Origin: Gossypium raimondii
Taxonomy: Eukaryota > Streptophyta > Magnoliopsida > Malvales > Malvaceae
NCBI RefSeq assembly: GCF_025698545.1
Contig: NC_068571.1
Coordinates: forward strand, 41,945,733-42,009,732
Length of the DNA stretch: 64,000 nt
Direction of reading: 5' to 3'
In this document: one piece after another, positions 22,721-34,600 of the stretch
Numbering within the stretch: the stretch's first letter is position 1
Layout of the letters: every line of letters starts with the position of its first letter
Program-made: the position numbers and the translations under genes
The notes under the pieces: generated by a model
Seen by the model: only the letters and a program-made list of their open reading frames with translations
The model's database searches: none
Told to the model about the DNA's origin: nothing

Positions 22721-23256
22721 TATGAGAATGTGGAATACAATCTCCACACCTGTCTTTGTGCTATTACATAATCGATTTGACTTGAATTGTAGCTTTGTTA
22801 AATACGACTCCCGTGATTTACTTGACAAAACTTGCCTAGTGGTCAACGAATATTTACCCATAAAACTTGTCCAAATTCAAGCTTACGGATTTTTGCCCGG
22901 TCCAACCGATTTGTACCAATTCTCAAGTTAATCGATTCAATTCCCTTCTCCAAACTAATACTCCGGACAACTCAACCAACCGGTCCGACCAGATGGACAG
23001 GTTCAAACAACCTTGCCGGTATCTTAAACCTTTAATTATTGTAGAAAAGCATGGACAAAGAAGAGATCCCTCAAAACATCAAGGATACATTAAATTAGAA
23101 ATGGGGTTCTATATTCAAATCACAACAACAAAAAAAAAGAGACAATGCTACTCAGATAAAAATATAATAATTTTAACATTGGACCAAAAGTTCTTACTTC
23201 CTAAACAAGAGAATATCATACTAAAAAGAGCAAAATCAACATTCAAGAACCGACCT
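22721..23256. other. Spacer between solo LTR and RPL32 copy 1, with a dispersed repeat
   Basis: The distal part (about 22895-22990) has the 'ccaattctcaagttaatcg / attcaattccctt' repeat, also seen downstream of RPL32 copy 3 (39480-39560) and at about 42290-42360. From about 23025 the sequence is the 3' flank shared by all three RPL32 copies (cttaaacctttaattattgt), probably including the 3' UTR. Confidence 0.6.
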
Positions 23257-24861
23257 TCACTCGTTCTCCTGGCTGCGCAACCTAGCCAATTTGTTGGTAA
23301 CGACAACATCCAACTGAGCTGCTCGCTCAACGATTTCCTTCCTCTTCTTCGTTGAAACATCATGTGCTATCTCAGCACAGTATGTCCTAAGAATGCAGTA
23401 ATAATAAGAAACAATCTAGAAAATTGCTGATCAAAACAAGGGTTAAACATCATGTATTATACCTGTTGTGCATCATGAGAAGCTCTAGCTCTTGGACATT
23501 GTGCACCACAAATTTCTTAAATCCATTGGGAAGATAGTGGCGTGTTTTCTTGTCTGACCCATAACCGATGTTGGGCATCAAAGTGCATCCCTTGAACTTC
23601 CTCCTAACACGGGAGTCGATACCCTTGGGCCTTCGCCAGTTTGTCTGCACATATGTAAGTTTGTTAACAATATAGCTGAGAGCTAGTTTGTGTGGTTTTG
23701 GCTAAACGAGACTTCAACTAACAAGGATGTGCCAAATTGTCGTAATAAACATATTTAAAGACCATAAGACATATAGGCTGAAGCATGGCATCGGACATCA
23801 AAATAACACAGAAGCATGAAAGAAAGAGCTTAGTTTCAACACAGCACTGAAACAAAAAGAACAATTATCCTTCGCCGCTACACCCTAACTAAATGTGAAG
23901 TCGCATAAGCATGTATCTAAAAGGTTTACCCTGCATAAATTTATTAACACAAAAGGAACAAAAAAAAAAAAGATTTCTATACTTATGTTTGCTTCACCTA
24001 GTTAAATAGAGAAGATAATGTGAGGCTAGGCTCATATTGTGAGAAATAAGTATCAATAAGATGATTGACATTGCTTCTATACAAATATTATTCCACTTAC
24101 AATCAATAAAACCAGAATAACATATCGATAAAGCAATTTTCATATGCAATTCATAAGCTCACCTAAAGGAGCCATGTCTAATCTTCACGATCTTAATGGA
24201 GAATAGTGATCATCGAGCAAAACAAGCAGCCAGAAGTGTGCTAATTCTGCTAACATTCTCTCATTGAAGTTAAATGAATTCAAACCCATTCTGTGGAACA
24301 GGCAACCCCAAAGATTGCACGTTCAGTGGCAGTCATGTTATACATCAACTTGAAAAAGTCTTAAAAAAATAATTCTAGGCTTTTAGGCTTCTACCAGTAA
24401 AAAATCCACATTAAAACAGCAGAGAAAAAGAAAACAGAGTCCACTAGCATCCTCTGTAATAATTTCTACAATGCAAACACGAGTACACCATTGAAACATC
24501 CTGAATTGATTATATTTGTTCTTCTATATATACATCCTCAAAATTACGCTCGAACCCCCAGCAACAATGCCAACTGCGCTAGTACTCAATCGGCATTCAT
24601 ATTTTTTCTTTGTAACCTCAATTCTCTATAGCATTCTAAGGGAAAACACACATATTCTTCAGCTAGGGAGATACCCCAATTAAGATATTAAGATCACAGT
24701 AAAAAAGAACCCAGTAATACCAATTACAGCAAAATACTATAAGAAAGATAAGAATTATCTTTTGCTATAACCTTGACGGAGATCTTGCGATCACTTTGGG
24801 GCCTCTTGAACTTCTTAACACGCTTCTTCACAATCTTCTTCGACAGCAAAGGGACCGCCAT
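23257..24861 (-). CDS. RPL32: Ribosomal protein eL32, copy 1 (133 aa, three coding exons)
   Basis: Structural protein of the large cytosolic 60S subunit. Coding exons on the minus strand are 24861-24772 (30 codons: [18 protein letters not shown]…), 23644-23463 and 23386-23257, 402 nt in all. All junctions are GT-AG; the second intron splits an Arg codon (AG|G). The protein contains [37 protein letters not shown] and [17 protein letters not shown], and ends RSQENE. The 133-residue length equals the plant family norm. A noncoding 5' UTR exon ends at 24991 (catAAG|gtaact on the minus strand), and the acceptor lies 6 bases before the ATG. Nothing is broken and all key residues look intact. It is the first of three tandem copies and its intron 1 is closest to that of copy 2. 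Ribosomal origin is certain; expression is not known. Confidence 0.96.
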
Positions 24862-25025
24862 TTCTTCCTGCTTAACGAATCAATTAAATGACAGCCAATT
24901 TGCAAAGAGAAATCATTTCGAAGATTCAGACGACAAATTAAACTCTGATATAACAAATTGAAGTAATAAATCGAATGAAAAATGAGTTACCTTATGGAAA
25001 CGCTAAGCTGGCGTGCGGCTGTTGT

Positions 25026-25076
25026 AAACCCTAAAGGTGAAGAAGATAGGAGTCAAGCGGGAATTGTGTATATATG
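25026..25076 (-). promoter_or_regulatory. RPL32 copy 1 core promoter: telo-box and TATA box
   Basis: A telo-box (aaaccctaaa as read on the plus strand, 25026-25035) lies just downstream of the expected start site, and a catatatacac TATA box (about 25066-25076, minus strand) lies about 30-40 bases upstream of it. Telo-boxes are typical of plant ribosomal-protein promoters. The TGGGCY site II elements seen upstream of copy 2 are absent at the matching positions. Confidence 0.75.
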
Positions 25077-25079
25077 GGG

Positions 25080-27059
25080 AAGAGGAGCGATCTGGTGTTT
25101 AGGTTTGAGAGTAGAGATTATTGTTCTCATTTCAAAGTCCAGCCCCTAGGGGGTTGGATTCAAACCCGAACTTTTCTACTTGAAATTCAAAACTTAATAT
25201 TTAGGCTTTATTAAATTCGTTTATCAAATTGTATATTTAATACTCGAGCTTAATTAAATTATTTAGTAATATTTGTGCTCGGTTAAATTCGTTTATCAAA
25301 TTGTGTATTTAATATTCGAGCCTAATTAAACTATTTAGGTATGATAAAGGATTAAAGTATAATTTTATAATAAAATATTTATATTAAAGTGAAAAGATTA
25401 ATTTTTTCTTGAGAGCCATTCAAATAAAATATTATAATACTTAAATTAAGCTCGATCTATATCAAGTTATTCGATCAGTTAAATGAAACATTTAATAATT
25501 ATAAAAAGAAAGTTGCCAATAGAAGAGAGTAATCGGTTTAATCGGTTAGTTTGGTCAATTTTTTGAACCGATTTAACTAATTTTAATATGAGAAAATCGA
25601 CCCAACCGATTTGCGCTGAGAAAATTGACCAAACTGAACTGATTTGATTTGATTTGGTTTGGTTGGGTTTAGGGTTATTGGGTTGGTTTTATATGATTAC
25701 ATATTTATTATATACTAGAAAATATAAATATATTTAAAATATTATAAAAATAAGTTGGTTATGTTCTAGGATTCAAAAATGATTAATTGATCGAATTAAC
25801 CGATTAAACTGAGATCAAAACTAACCAATAGAATTGTAAATAAACCGAGCTTGAACAAGCAGACCTCTGTTCATGTTTGTTTGTTTAATTTCATGTTCAT
25901 TAAGAATTTCAAAAATGTGTTTATTTATTTAGAAATATGTATATTCATGTTTGTTTATTTAAGTTAAACGAACATGTTCGCTAACATATAATTGAACATT
26001 TTCACGAATAATGTTCATTAATAATAATAATAAATAAATAAACGTGTATCTTATTTTTAGACATAAAATAATCAAATATAAATATTAATAACATATTATA
26101 AATAAATAAAATAAGGATACAAATAAAAAATTATGAATATATAACAATCTTAAACAAGCTTTAAACGAACATAAACGAGTTTATTCATTAACCTAAATGA
26201 ACTTATTTAGTAAATAATTAAATGGGGTATTGAATAGTATAAGAACTAAATTGATGGTATATTAAACTAGTGGAAATTGATTTAGAATTGAGCAAGGACT
26301 TAGATGGTTATTTAACCAAGGATAATTGAAATATGGTTATCATGGTAAAGAATTTTGAGAAATTGTTGTAGGAAGCTATGAAATCTTGATGGTTGAGCTT
26401 GGTTTAAGTAGGAAGCACACTGATAGTTAAGTGGACAATGATGTAACAATGTTAATTAAGTTTACTGGTTATTTTTTAGCATTTAGAGATAAACTTGAAT
26501 GGAATGCTATGGATTAACACTATGAGATCCCTAAAGAATAAATACGAAGTCGAATTTTGATTCGATTAAGTTAATAACGAGATACGAGTATTTTGGATGA
26601 TAAGATTATAAGGGAACTTAATTGCATAACTAATGAGGAGAGTGAAATAGTGGAATCAGATTGTGCTAGCATAATTTGCTTTATTTAAGTTATAAAAATA
26701 TTGATAATAAAAGATAGTTAGGTTTTGAGAATGATGGATGGGAATGTGTAGCTATTTTCATTTGATAATCTTTCGTGAAATTAATAATTTAAGTGTGTGT
26801 AAGGTAAATTAGTAATTAAGCTTAGATAAATTTTGTTATAACATAATGAATTGAGTCATAGTAGCATTATTAAATGAAACAGGTTATACCATGGCATAAT
26901 GTTGATGCTTAATTTCGTGGAAGGTAAAATAACTTTTAACCAATTAAGATGCTTTATACTTATTCTTGCGATTAGGCGATTTATTGAGTTGATATGTATA
27001 TGTATGTTCGTGTTGTGATTTAGTGAAAATCATAAAAAATAAATATTTGAAAATGAATA
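25080..27059. other. Repeat-rich upstream flank of RPL32 copy 1
   Basis: 25080-25200 still matches the upstream flank of copy 2 ('cagccc…ggggttggattcaaa'). A segment at 25540-25850 has 'aaccgatttaac'-type words of a dispersed family also seen at 42180-42400 and 44390-44590. A segment at about 25860-26210 (gttcatgtttgtttgtttaa, then ataatgttcattaataataa) has a clear counterpart at 37550-37840 upstream of copy 2. 26220-27059 is AT-rich without a recognised gene. Confidence 0.55.
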
Positions 27060-27063
27060 TAAT

Positions 27064-27185
27064 GGTACGTTTGGTTCATTGTAATGGAATAAAAGCTGTA
27101 ATCAATAATTCAATTGTTGGGTTGAATGGAATGGAATAGAACTGTAATAGTATTCTTGTATTTGGTTGAATGGAATGATGTTGTA
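27064..27185. repeat. Left subterminal repeats of the PIF element
   Basis: The terminal motif gtttggttcattgtaatgg is echoed at about 27117 (tgttgggttgaatggaatgg) and 27159 (tatttggttgaatggaatg). Such repeats commonly serve as transposase or ORF1 binding sites. Confidence 0.6.
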
Positions 27186-27735
27186 ATATCATAGGAAAAA
27201 TTAAAATGACTAGAATACCCTTAGCAAAATTTTTCTAGGTAGATTGTTATTGTTATTAAATTTTAATAAGATTATTATTAAAATAGTTTAATAAAAATAA
27301 TAAATAATTTAACCATATTTTAACATAATTATTATATGAATTAAAAATCATAATATATAATACTATAAAAATAATATATAATCTACTTTATTATTTTTAA
27401 ACTGCAATACATATTTAATTTGCTAAAATATCATTAGTAAAACAAATAATTTAATTATTCTACAATAAAAAACAAAATATTAGAAGTAATAAATAATTTG
27501 GGAATTATATTTTACATCCAAACATAATATTCATATATTAACAAAAGTTACATGATTTCATTAGTTTATATGTCATAATCCATATGTTATAAAATTTTAC
27601 AACATCAAAAAGTTACAACATTGTAATGACATTCTATCATGTCATTATACCATCCAAATATTACAAACAAAAAAAGTTACCAAAATATCATCAACACAAC
27701 CATGATTTTTAATGGTTAGCAAGAAATCTTCTAAC

Positions 27736-28761
27736 TCATTCCAATCGCACAGAAGAAAGTAAACTAAAGAAAATGAGCATTTGCATTGGATGACCTAAAA
27801 TTTTGCTCAATGCGCGATAGCGCTCATCCACAATTAAACCTTCTACTTTACATAATGTTGGATATAATGTTAGAGCTCTTTCTTGAATGGTCATTTCTAA
27901 CTTTTTTTGAAATAGCACTTCGGAGGCAATACTCCTACTGATTTCAACGCCAACAGTCCGTATGTTTTCCGCCAATAAAGTGGCAGCATCGTGAAATGAA
28001 GTAGAAGAAATATGATCACTTGCATCAAAAATCTTTTTTTTCTTCTTTGAAAATGTGGAATCACCTTGGCTTCTAGCTGGTTACGGTTGTTTAGCTGAAA
28101 GATCCATGTCATCCAAAGAAACATCAGCTTCGCATCCATAGAAATCGTTTCTTTCTTCATGAGTATTTGTAGTAGCTACATCCTCAACATCTATTTATTC
28201 AATAATATCAGCGGCTATTTGAGCATCTTTCCTAGTGGCTCGATCTTTTGCGTAAATGGCAGTAAGTTGGTCATAATAAGGGAAACTACGATGTTTGAAT
28301 TGACCGGCTTCTTTATGACTCTGTAAAAATGAGGAATTCATATTAGTTATAAGTTTGGTCAAAATAATATAATAAAGACTTGAAATAATTCTTACATTTA
28401 TATATGAGTTCCACACCGCATCTTCAACAACAACAAGCTGCCTATGCTCATCCCAACCAAAACCGCTATTGTTTTTTCCACTAAGCATGTCATAAACGAT
28501 TGACCAATCTTTTTTCAATGTCCTAATCCTCGATTCAAGATTAGGTTTAGCCTTCAACATGGCATTGGGTAAAACTTTTTTTAACATTTTTTTCAACTCA
28601 TTTAAATAACCAGCTTTGAATCCCGTATCAACATTGAAGGTTCCAACATTGTGCAAGTCGACCATACAGGCAACCAATGCAACATCTTCTTCTGGAACCC
28701 ATTTCCTTTTGGTTCCTCGAGAATTTTGGGAAGAAACACTTGATTGTGAAAAACTTGACAT
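27736..28761 (-). pseudogene. PIF/Harbinger ORF1 protein (Myb/SANT-like), decayed
   Basis: Exon 1 (28761-28396) starts MSSFSQSSVSSQ and holds a Myb/SANT-like DNA-binding domain (PF12776 type): KRKWVPEEDVALVACMVDLH, then FKAGYLNELKKML, then LESRIRTLKKDWSIVYDML and GFGWDEHRQLVVVEDAVW. A GT-AG intron (28395-28321) leads to exon 2, starting SHKEAGQFKHRSFPYYDQL and continuing through an acidic linker to a C-terminal helical part (ISRSIASEVLFQKKLEM). Exon 2 has at least two in-frame stops: after AADIIE and after AKQP. In this family ORF1 helps the transposase bind DNA and reach the nucleus. It is downstream of and co-directional with the transposase. No longer functional as it stands. Confidence 0.8.
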
Positions 28762-28988
28762 AACTATCTTAAGAAAAAAAAACAAATTAAAATTAAGTTC
28801 AATAGTATGAATCAAAAGGTCAACACTTTATAAAATTGTAACACATGATGAATCAAAAGAAAATAAATTATAATTCAACAAGTCTAGTACAATACAAAAA
28901 ACAATTCAAACACCACCAAAATTTCATAAACTAGATACATGAAATAACATAAACATATTAACGTTTACTATTTTTACCCTAAACCTAA

Positions 28989-30429
28989 CTAATTTCTAGA
29001 TGCTTGCCATTCATCGAACATTTGGTTGGCTAGTTTCATCCTCCAAGTAGCCCATGCATCCGATGGATGCATATTTATGATATTCGATTCATCGTCATCT
29101 ATCACATTACTAGGTAATCCTTCTCCCAACTCCGCTTCAATAGGATCAAGACTCATATAGGTTCGAATAAAATTATGGAGCAAACAACATACAATAATGA
29201 TTCTATTGTGCACCTTCACAGGATAGAATGATGGACTCCTAAGTATTCCCCATCTAAGGTTTAATAACCTAAAGACTATTTCAATAACATTACGTGTTGA
29301 AGCATGTTTCATATTGAAAAATTCTTCCGGAGTACTTGGCTGGTAACCTTGACACCACCCATTCAAATGATATCTTTATCCTCTAAAAGGTGCAAAAAAT
29401 CCCTCACAATTTGTGTATCCAGCATTAACTAGATAATAACAACCTATAAAAAAACTATTTGTCATGGTTAATTTCCCAAAAAAGTATGATCTTAAAGATT
29501 AATTCAAAGTCCTCTAATTTTGCACTTTACCATGAGGAACTTTTAGTTCATATCTCCTACTAATGGCATCTCAAAGAACCCGTCCATCAGCAACAGAACC
29601 TTCCCAACCAGGAAGAACATAAACAAAATGCATATCAGGTGTACAAACACCTAACATATTATACATGTGATGTAGAATTGCTTAGGTGCTTTAGATGGAA
29701 TCCACATCAAGATTAGGGTTCCAACAGTTGATAAACCTAGATATCGAACGCGAAAAGGTGACATAGCAATCTTGATGTGGGTTCCATCTAAAGCACCTAA
29801 GAATTTCTACATCACATGTATAAAACTTTGAGTTAGGATATTATATTTAAATCTAAATCAACTAAATTATGTACAAGCTATATATAGAACTCACTCCAAT
29901 ACCTTGAACCATTTCCACCTTGGGTCTGTAAAATTAGTTGTAATTGGCTCTGCCTTTTTAAATAACACATCTTGTAAGCATATGATAGCATTTAAAACAT
30001 TGTGAAATGATCTGCTAACGGTTTCCCCAGACCTATTAAAGTGATGATTGATAACTCGATTTTTAAGGTGATGGATATGATATGTAAAAACATTGCCACT
30101 TGCTCATCAACAAGCATGTTCCTTGACGACTTCAATTCCCCTAAAGTTTGTAACATCTCACATAGTTTAAAAAAGGTAATTCTATTCATCCTAACTTGTT
30201 CAATACAGGTCTCGTCACTAGCATATACAAGTCTTTTCACATAATCTTGTTTTGCATAAAAATCTAAAATATAGGATCTAATCCTTGGTCTATAAGTATG
30301 TAGGCTATGGAGGACACCCAATGTAACTAAGAACCAACTCGCAACTGTACACATTTGCAACCATATTGTCAATACAATACCAATTCTTTTATGCCTCACA
30401 CTTTGTACTATTAAAGGCAGACGAGCCAT
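28989..30429 (-). pseudogene. PIF/Harbinger DDE transposase (DDE_Tnp_4), decayed
   Basis: The N-terminal part (30429-29992) has the usual DETCIEQVRMNRITFFKLCE and MLVDEQVAMFLHII blocks; a frameshift follows, after which SGETVSRSFHNVLNAI and DPRWKWFK read in another frame. A probable intron (donor at about 29906) precedes the core. The first catalytic Asp region (LGALDGTHIKI) is present but sits in a foldback inversion (29662-29820). The second-Asp region reads VLPGWEGSVADGRVL and is followed at once by a stop where the family has Arg. The C-terminal part (29366-28989) retains the third acidic residue in STRNVIEIVFRLL. At least three lesions make it inactive. Confidence 0.85.
29662..29820. repeat. 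Foldback: 53-bp inverted repeat arms with a 53-bp spacer inside the transposase
   Basis: The left arm is 29662-29714 and the right arm 29768-29820; each contains cttaggtgctttagatggaa in opposite orientation, with only about four mismatches over 53 bases. The spacer encodes VDKPRYRTRKGDIA on the plus strand, although the rest of the transposase is on the minus strand. That segment normally follows ALDGTHIK in the protein, so it has been inverted. The structure could form a hairpin in DNA or RNA. Confidence 0.92.
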
Positions 30430-33400
30430 TACCGTAAGATATTAAAGTGTTACATATCTTTAAATCGTAGTAAAAGGGTCATATTTCTCCAATACTAATT
30501 TCAATAACAGTAAAATAAAATCAAAGAATTTAATTGCCAAAGAACTTACAGTGATTCAGTGAATACAAGACGCTCAATTGTGGGTGGAGGAAGCAATCAG
30601 ACAAGCCAAAGAAGAAGAGGAAGCAATAACACACTATCAAAGAAAAATTAACAATACATATTAAGAATCTTTACAAAGCACAAAATAGAAATTACAAGTA
30701 TCTTTGCAAGTAAAAAATTTGAAATTCATTTCTTTATCAATCACCCAAAAAAAAGAAAGAAAAGAAAAGAATGTGTTTTGTGGATTTGATTAATTGATGA
30801 TTGACGTTTACTAATTATTTTTAAAAAAGTACCCATTTAATACATCCACATCCAAATAACATAGTTTCAGTTCTCTGAAATATACATATATTATATGAAA
30901 ATTTTAAAATATTCGATCTCTAATTTACCTTCTAAAACGTTTGTATCCATCCTCACATTGTAATTAACTAATGTTTTATTTGAATTAATAATTGTGAATA
31001 GAAAAATATATATTATTTTGTTTGAATAGTTAAAATTAGTAAAAGGAAAAAATAATATGAATTTAATAATTTTTATGAGAAAAGAAAATAAGGTCTTAAT
31101 TTCTTTTATTTTGTATTAACTCAATTCGATTATAGGTATATAGTGTGTTAAATATCTTAAAAATTATGTATTTTAAAATATTCGATTATTATTTGTATTT
31201 AAATAAAATCTAAAACTCCATATACATTACATTCTTACCATAACATGATTTGTTTGTAGCATTTTACTTTCTTTATTTTTTTTTGGTTTCGTTTGTTGAG
31301 ATAATTTTGTAGTGTTAATTATAATTTTAATCAAATAATATAAGTAATACAAAATATTGTTTAATTATAATTTTAATCAAACAATATAAGTAATATAAAA
31401 CATTATTTGAAGACCAAAATTAAATATAACATAAATTAAAGATATCGAAAATAAAAATAGTTTAAAAATATATTAAAAGATTAAAATAGTTTTAAATGAA
31501 ACATATCAAAAATAAAACATATCAAAAATTAAATATAACCAAAATGTTCTTGCTTAAAGTAAAAAGATCAAATCCAAATTGTAAATGTAGTTTAACATGT
31601 ATATTTTGTCTTGTTGCTACCTTAGCACACCCTTGAGTGATATTTTTCCCCTTCTTGTTGCTACCTTCAATCACTCATTTAGCTAAAACACAAACCATTC
31701 CATTATTTCAAGAGGATACACATTTAACACATAATGGTTCCAACTAAAAAAATCCAAATAAAAATAAACTTAACAAAAAACCAAAGGCAACATGAATGGA
31801 AAACATGAAACCAATAAAACTAAAAATAACACATAATGTTACATAAGGTTGAACAATTAAAGCATACTCATCTAGCATATGACTAAACTAGAATAAGAAA
31901 AAGGCTTGCATAGATGACTAGACTAGAATGAGAAACACAATGTTACAAGTTCTATCAAGCGGTTAAATACCCATTTTCCCTCAATTTTATGAACAACCAA
32001 ACAAGGAAGAATGAGAAACACAATGTTACAAGTTCAAAACCACAATAATTCAATAATCATGATAAGATACAACATGCACTACTTACAACTGAACATGGCA
32101 TCGAGAAACAGTGAAAAAAAAAGTTGTCAGAAGAGAAACATGAACACTATCAGCTTCTGAAGAAATTAAATATATGAAACCTGGAAAATGAGAATAGAAA
32201 TGGATAAAGAATTAATCATTCCAAGAAAATGTCCTTAGCAACCATGTAAATTCCAGATAAAATCTGTAACTTTTGAATCAATCAAAATAGATGAAAACCA
32301 GTGGAAAATGAGGGAAATAAACGATTGCCTGCAACTCAATACAAAAATCTTACGATAGACTGGTGATCAAGTTATAATGTCTTTGTCCAATCAACTATCA
32401 ACATTATGAACAATACCCTTAATTTAAATTGCATAAAACAAATGAAGATAGGTACAAAATATGATCATGCTTTCATTAGTTTTTAAGGAGAATTACTATA
32501 CAACCTTAGAAAATAGAAACTCAATTATTTGTTGCCTTCAAAATGTAGGGACAGACTAATAACAAAGAAAACTAGTAGAAATTTACAACTACGAACTTAA
32601 ATATTAAATATTCGAGATTCGTTGTGCCAATTCAATATTAAAAAAATTGAAACTTTGAAATTATAAATGAACGAAGCATACTAGATCAAATTAGATTTAA
32701 ATTAAATATACTACCATTGACTCACTGTGGTAAGCAATCACCAATGATTTGAGCACACATATATGCATAATATATATTTGAAGTCAATATGGTAAGATGG
32801 TCCATCCTCATGCAAATGTTATCAATACAAATTAGCAATGATTAAAAAAAACCAGCCCACATTAGCTGCAATCTCAGAGTCAGATCATACAAACAATTGA
32901 CTATCAAATGATTAAGATGGACTAAGATTCATGCTTGTGCTAAGTAAGAATTGCAAAAGCACAAAGCCTGAGTAAGTTTTCAAATACAGAGATACTAGTT
33001 AAAAGAAATCCAAATAATAAAGCAGAAAGCTATAAATGTAATGAGTAACTTACTCTTCTTCACCAGAAGAATCAACAGATTCCATTGATGGTATCTTTCT
33101 GGCCTGTATGACAAAGCAAATGAAGATTCAAGTGAGTATGGTTTTCCTCTGTCAACAGAAACTGTAAAAATAAATAAAACATCTCATTGCATTTTCGCAT
33201 GAAACCAAAGCACATATACATCCACCAGCAAAATAAGGTACAACATTCAAGATGCACATATGCTTTACCGAGGAGCACAGTAATAGTTTGTAGAAATAGG
33301 CTTGTTCTATTATATAGTCCAAATATAATGATTTAATTAGTTGACTAACTTTGAAAGAATTTTTTTTGCTTACTTGCGGTAAACAACTTCATAAGAATTC

Positions 33401-34216
33401 AATTTAATTAATTAAGCTCGAAAAGAAACAAACTATAAGGTTTCAAATGCAATTCGATTTTCTTTTCAAATTTCTTAACAGGTAATCAATGACAATAAAG
33501 CTCAAAGTCTACACGATTCATGAGATAGGTACTGACTCAGAAAGAATCAAATTGTACCATATTTAGGTTAAATTTTTTATCTTTTCTAGGACTAAGAAAG
33601 AAAAATTAAATAACGTTGTTTTAAAGAAAAAGGTTGGAGGTGAGAGAGAAAGAGAGCTAGCAGCGCCAAAAGAGGTACTAACTCAGTTTAATCCGCCAGA
33701 GGTCGTTTGCTGCTCTGACAAGCCAACACCGCTTTTTCCTTTCAAGCTTCTTAAGCAAAGGATTAGCGTACTACCGTAACGTCGTACGGTTCAACCTCCT
33801 TACAGAGTGTTTCAATTTCAAACCAGGTCTGAAATTTCACCTCCCTCTCACACGCTGAGCTAGCAAGGGCCCACTCAACCCCTTCCCAAGCCAACTGGTT
33901 GTTCGATTCTCTCTCGTCTCAAGCCACCTTAATGCCCCCACTCGGCACAGAACTTGGGTAAGAAAAAAAAGACTGACAGGAAAATGAAAGGAACAGTAGA
34001 AGGAAAAATGTTTACCTGACCTTGGATGAAGGGGAGGAATGCCGGAGTTAAAGGAAGCAAGAAATGGCTTTCGTTTGAGTGTTTTTGAGGTGAGAATTTG
34101 GTGAGGGTAAAATAGGATTCATATGGCAACGAATGGGTAAACGGTGAAGAGGGAAGGGAATAGAAATCAACAAATATCTCTACTTAAGCCTAGAATGGAA
34201 TACACCCGTAATAGGG

Positions 34217-34313
34217 TATTCCCTTGAACCAAACATCTGTTTAAGTGGACTTGCAGAATAGGCTTGTAATAGGCAGGTAATGGCATAACCATTACCTTCA
34301 ACCAAACATCCCC
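34217..34313. repeat. Right subterminal and terminal repeats of the PIF element
   Basis: The terminal attaccttcaaccaaacatc (34291 on) has a direct near-copy at 34217-34239 (tattcccttgaaccaaacat), 74 bases inward. Confidence 0.7.
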
Positions 34314-34339
34314 TAAATGAATACATATATATTGGCATT

Positions 34340-34600
34340 ATAAATGTCTTATTAGACGGTCTCGGATAGAGTTATGGGTATAGTTGACATATCATAGGAT
34401 TTATTATAAGGAGAAACTTATTTCAGTTATATATCGATAAACGTTGGGCGCATATTAATTCGTACATAGCAATGAGTGCTAGGCACACTTTACTTCGGTT
34501 ATATACTGATAAATGTTGGGCGCATATTACTTTAAATGTACTAATGAGCATTGGGTGCAATTTGTATTGGTGTGTTGGTGATTTAATCTGTTAATCCAAT
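34340..34600 (+). repeat. LTR-like fossil fragment with two about 72-bp units
   Basis: Units starting at about 34423 (tcagttatatatcgataaac, then gttgggcgcat) and 34495 (tcggttatatactgataaat, then gttgggcgcat) are diverged tandem repeats. From memory this 'gttgggcgca' pattern belongs to LTRs of a cotton Ty3/Gypsy group. It looks old and broken, and the PIF element appears to have landed beside or inside it. Confidence 0.5.

Larger units (their letters stand above)
27063..34313 (-). mobile_element. PIF/Harbinger DNA transposon, 7.25 kb, decayed
   Basis: Flanked by a TAA target duplication (27060-27062 and 34314-34316). The left end reads tggtacgtttggttcattgt; the reverse complement of the right end reads ggggatgtttggttgaaggt, matching base for base in GTTTGGTT. 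Both standard proteins are encoded on the minus strand as remnants: a DDE transposase (28989-30429) and a Myb/SANT-like ORF1 protein (27736-28761). Extra copies of the terminal motif lie just inside each end. 30430-34300 is long and noncoding; it probably holds the promoter and 5' UTR, with a donor-like cag|gtaaac at about 34016 on the minus strand. It lies upstream of RPL32 copy 1 and downstream of copy 2. Confidence 0.88.

Noticed and set aside
22867-23355. Plus-strand 162-codon open frame over the RPL32 copy 1 3' region
   Set aside because: Antisense to exon 3 and the 3' flank; no domain and no counterpart of equal length in the other copies.
23148-23363. Minus-strand open frame starting [15 protein letters not shown], with close copies at 35428-35643 and 39694-39888
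   Set aside because: It is an out-of-frame reading of RPL32 exon 3. The real frame there gives [17 protein letters not shown].
33072-34129. Minus-strand open frames in the long leader of the PIF element, considered as captured host genes
   Set aside because: Cys- or Phe-rich low-information products with no family match; more likely promoter and 5' UTR DNA of the element.
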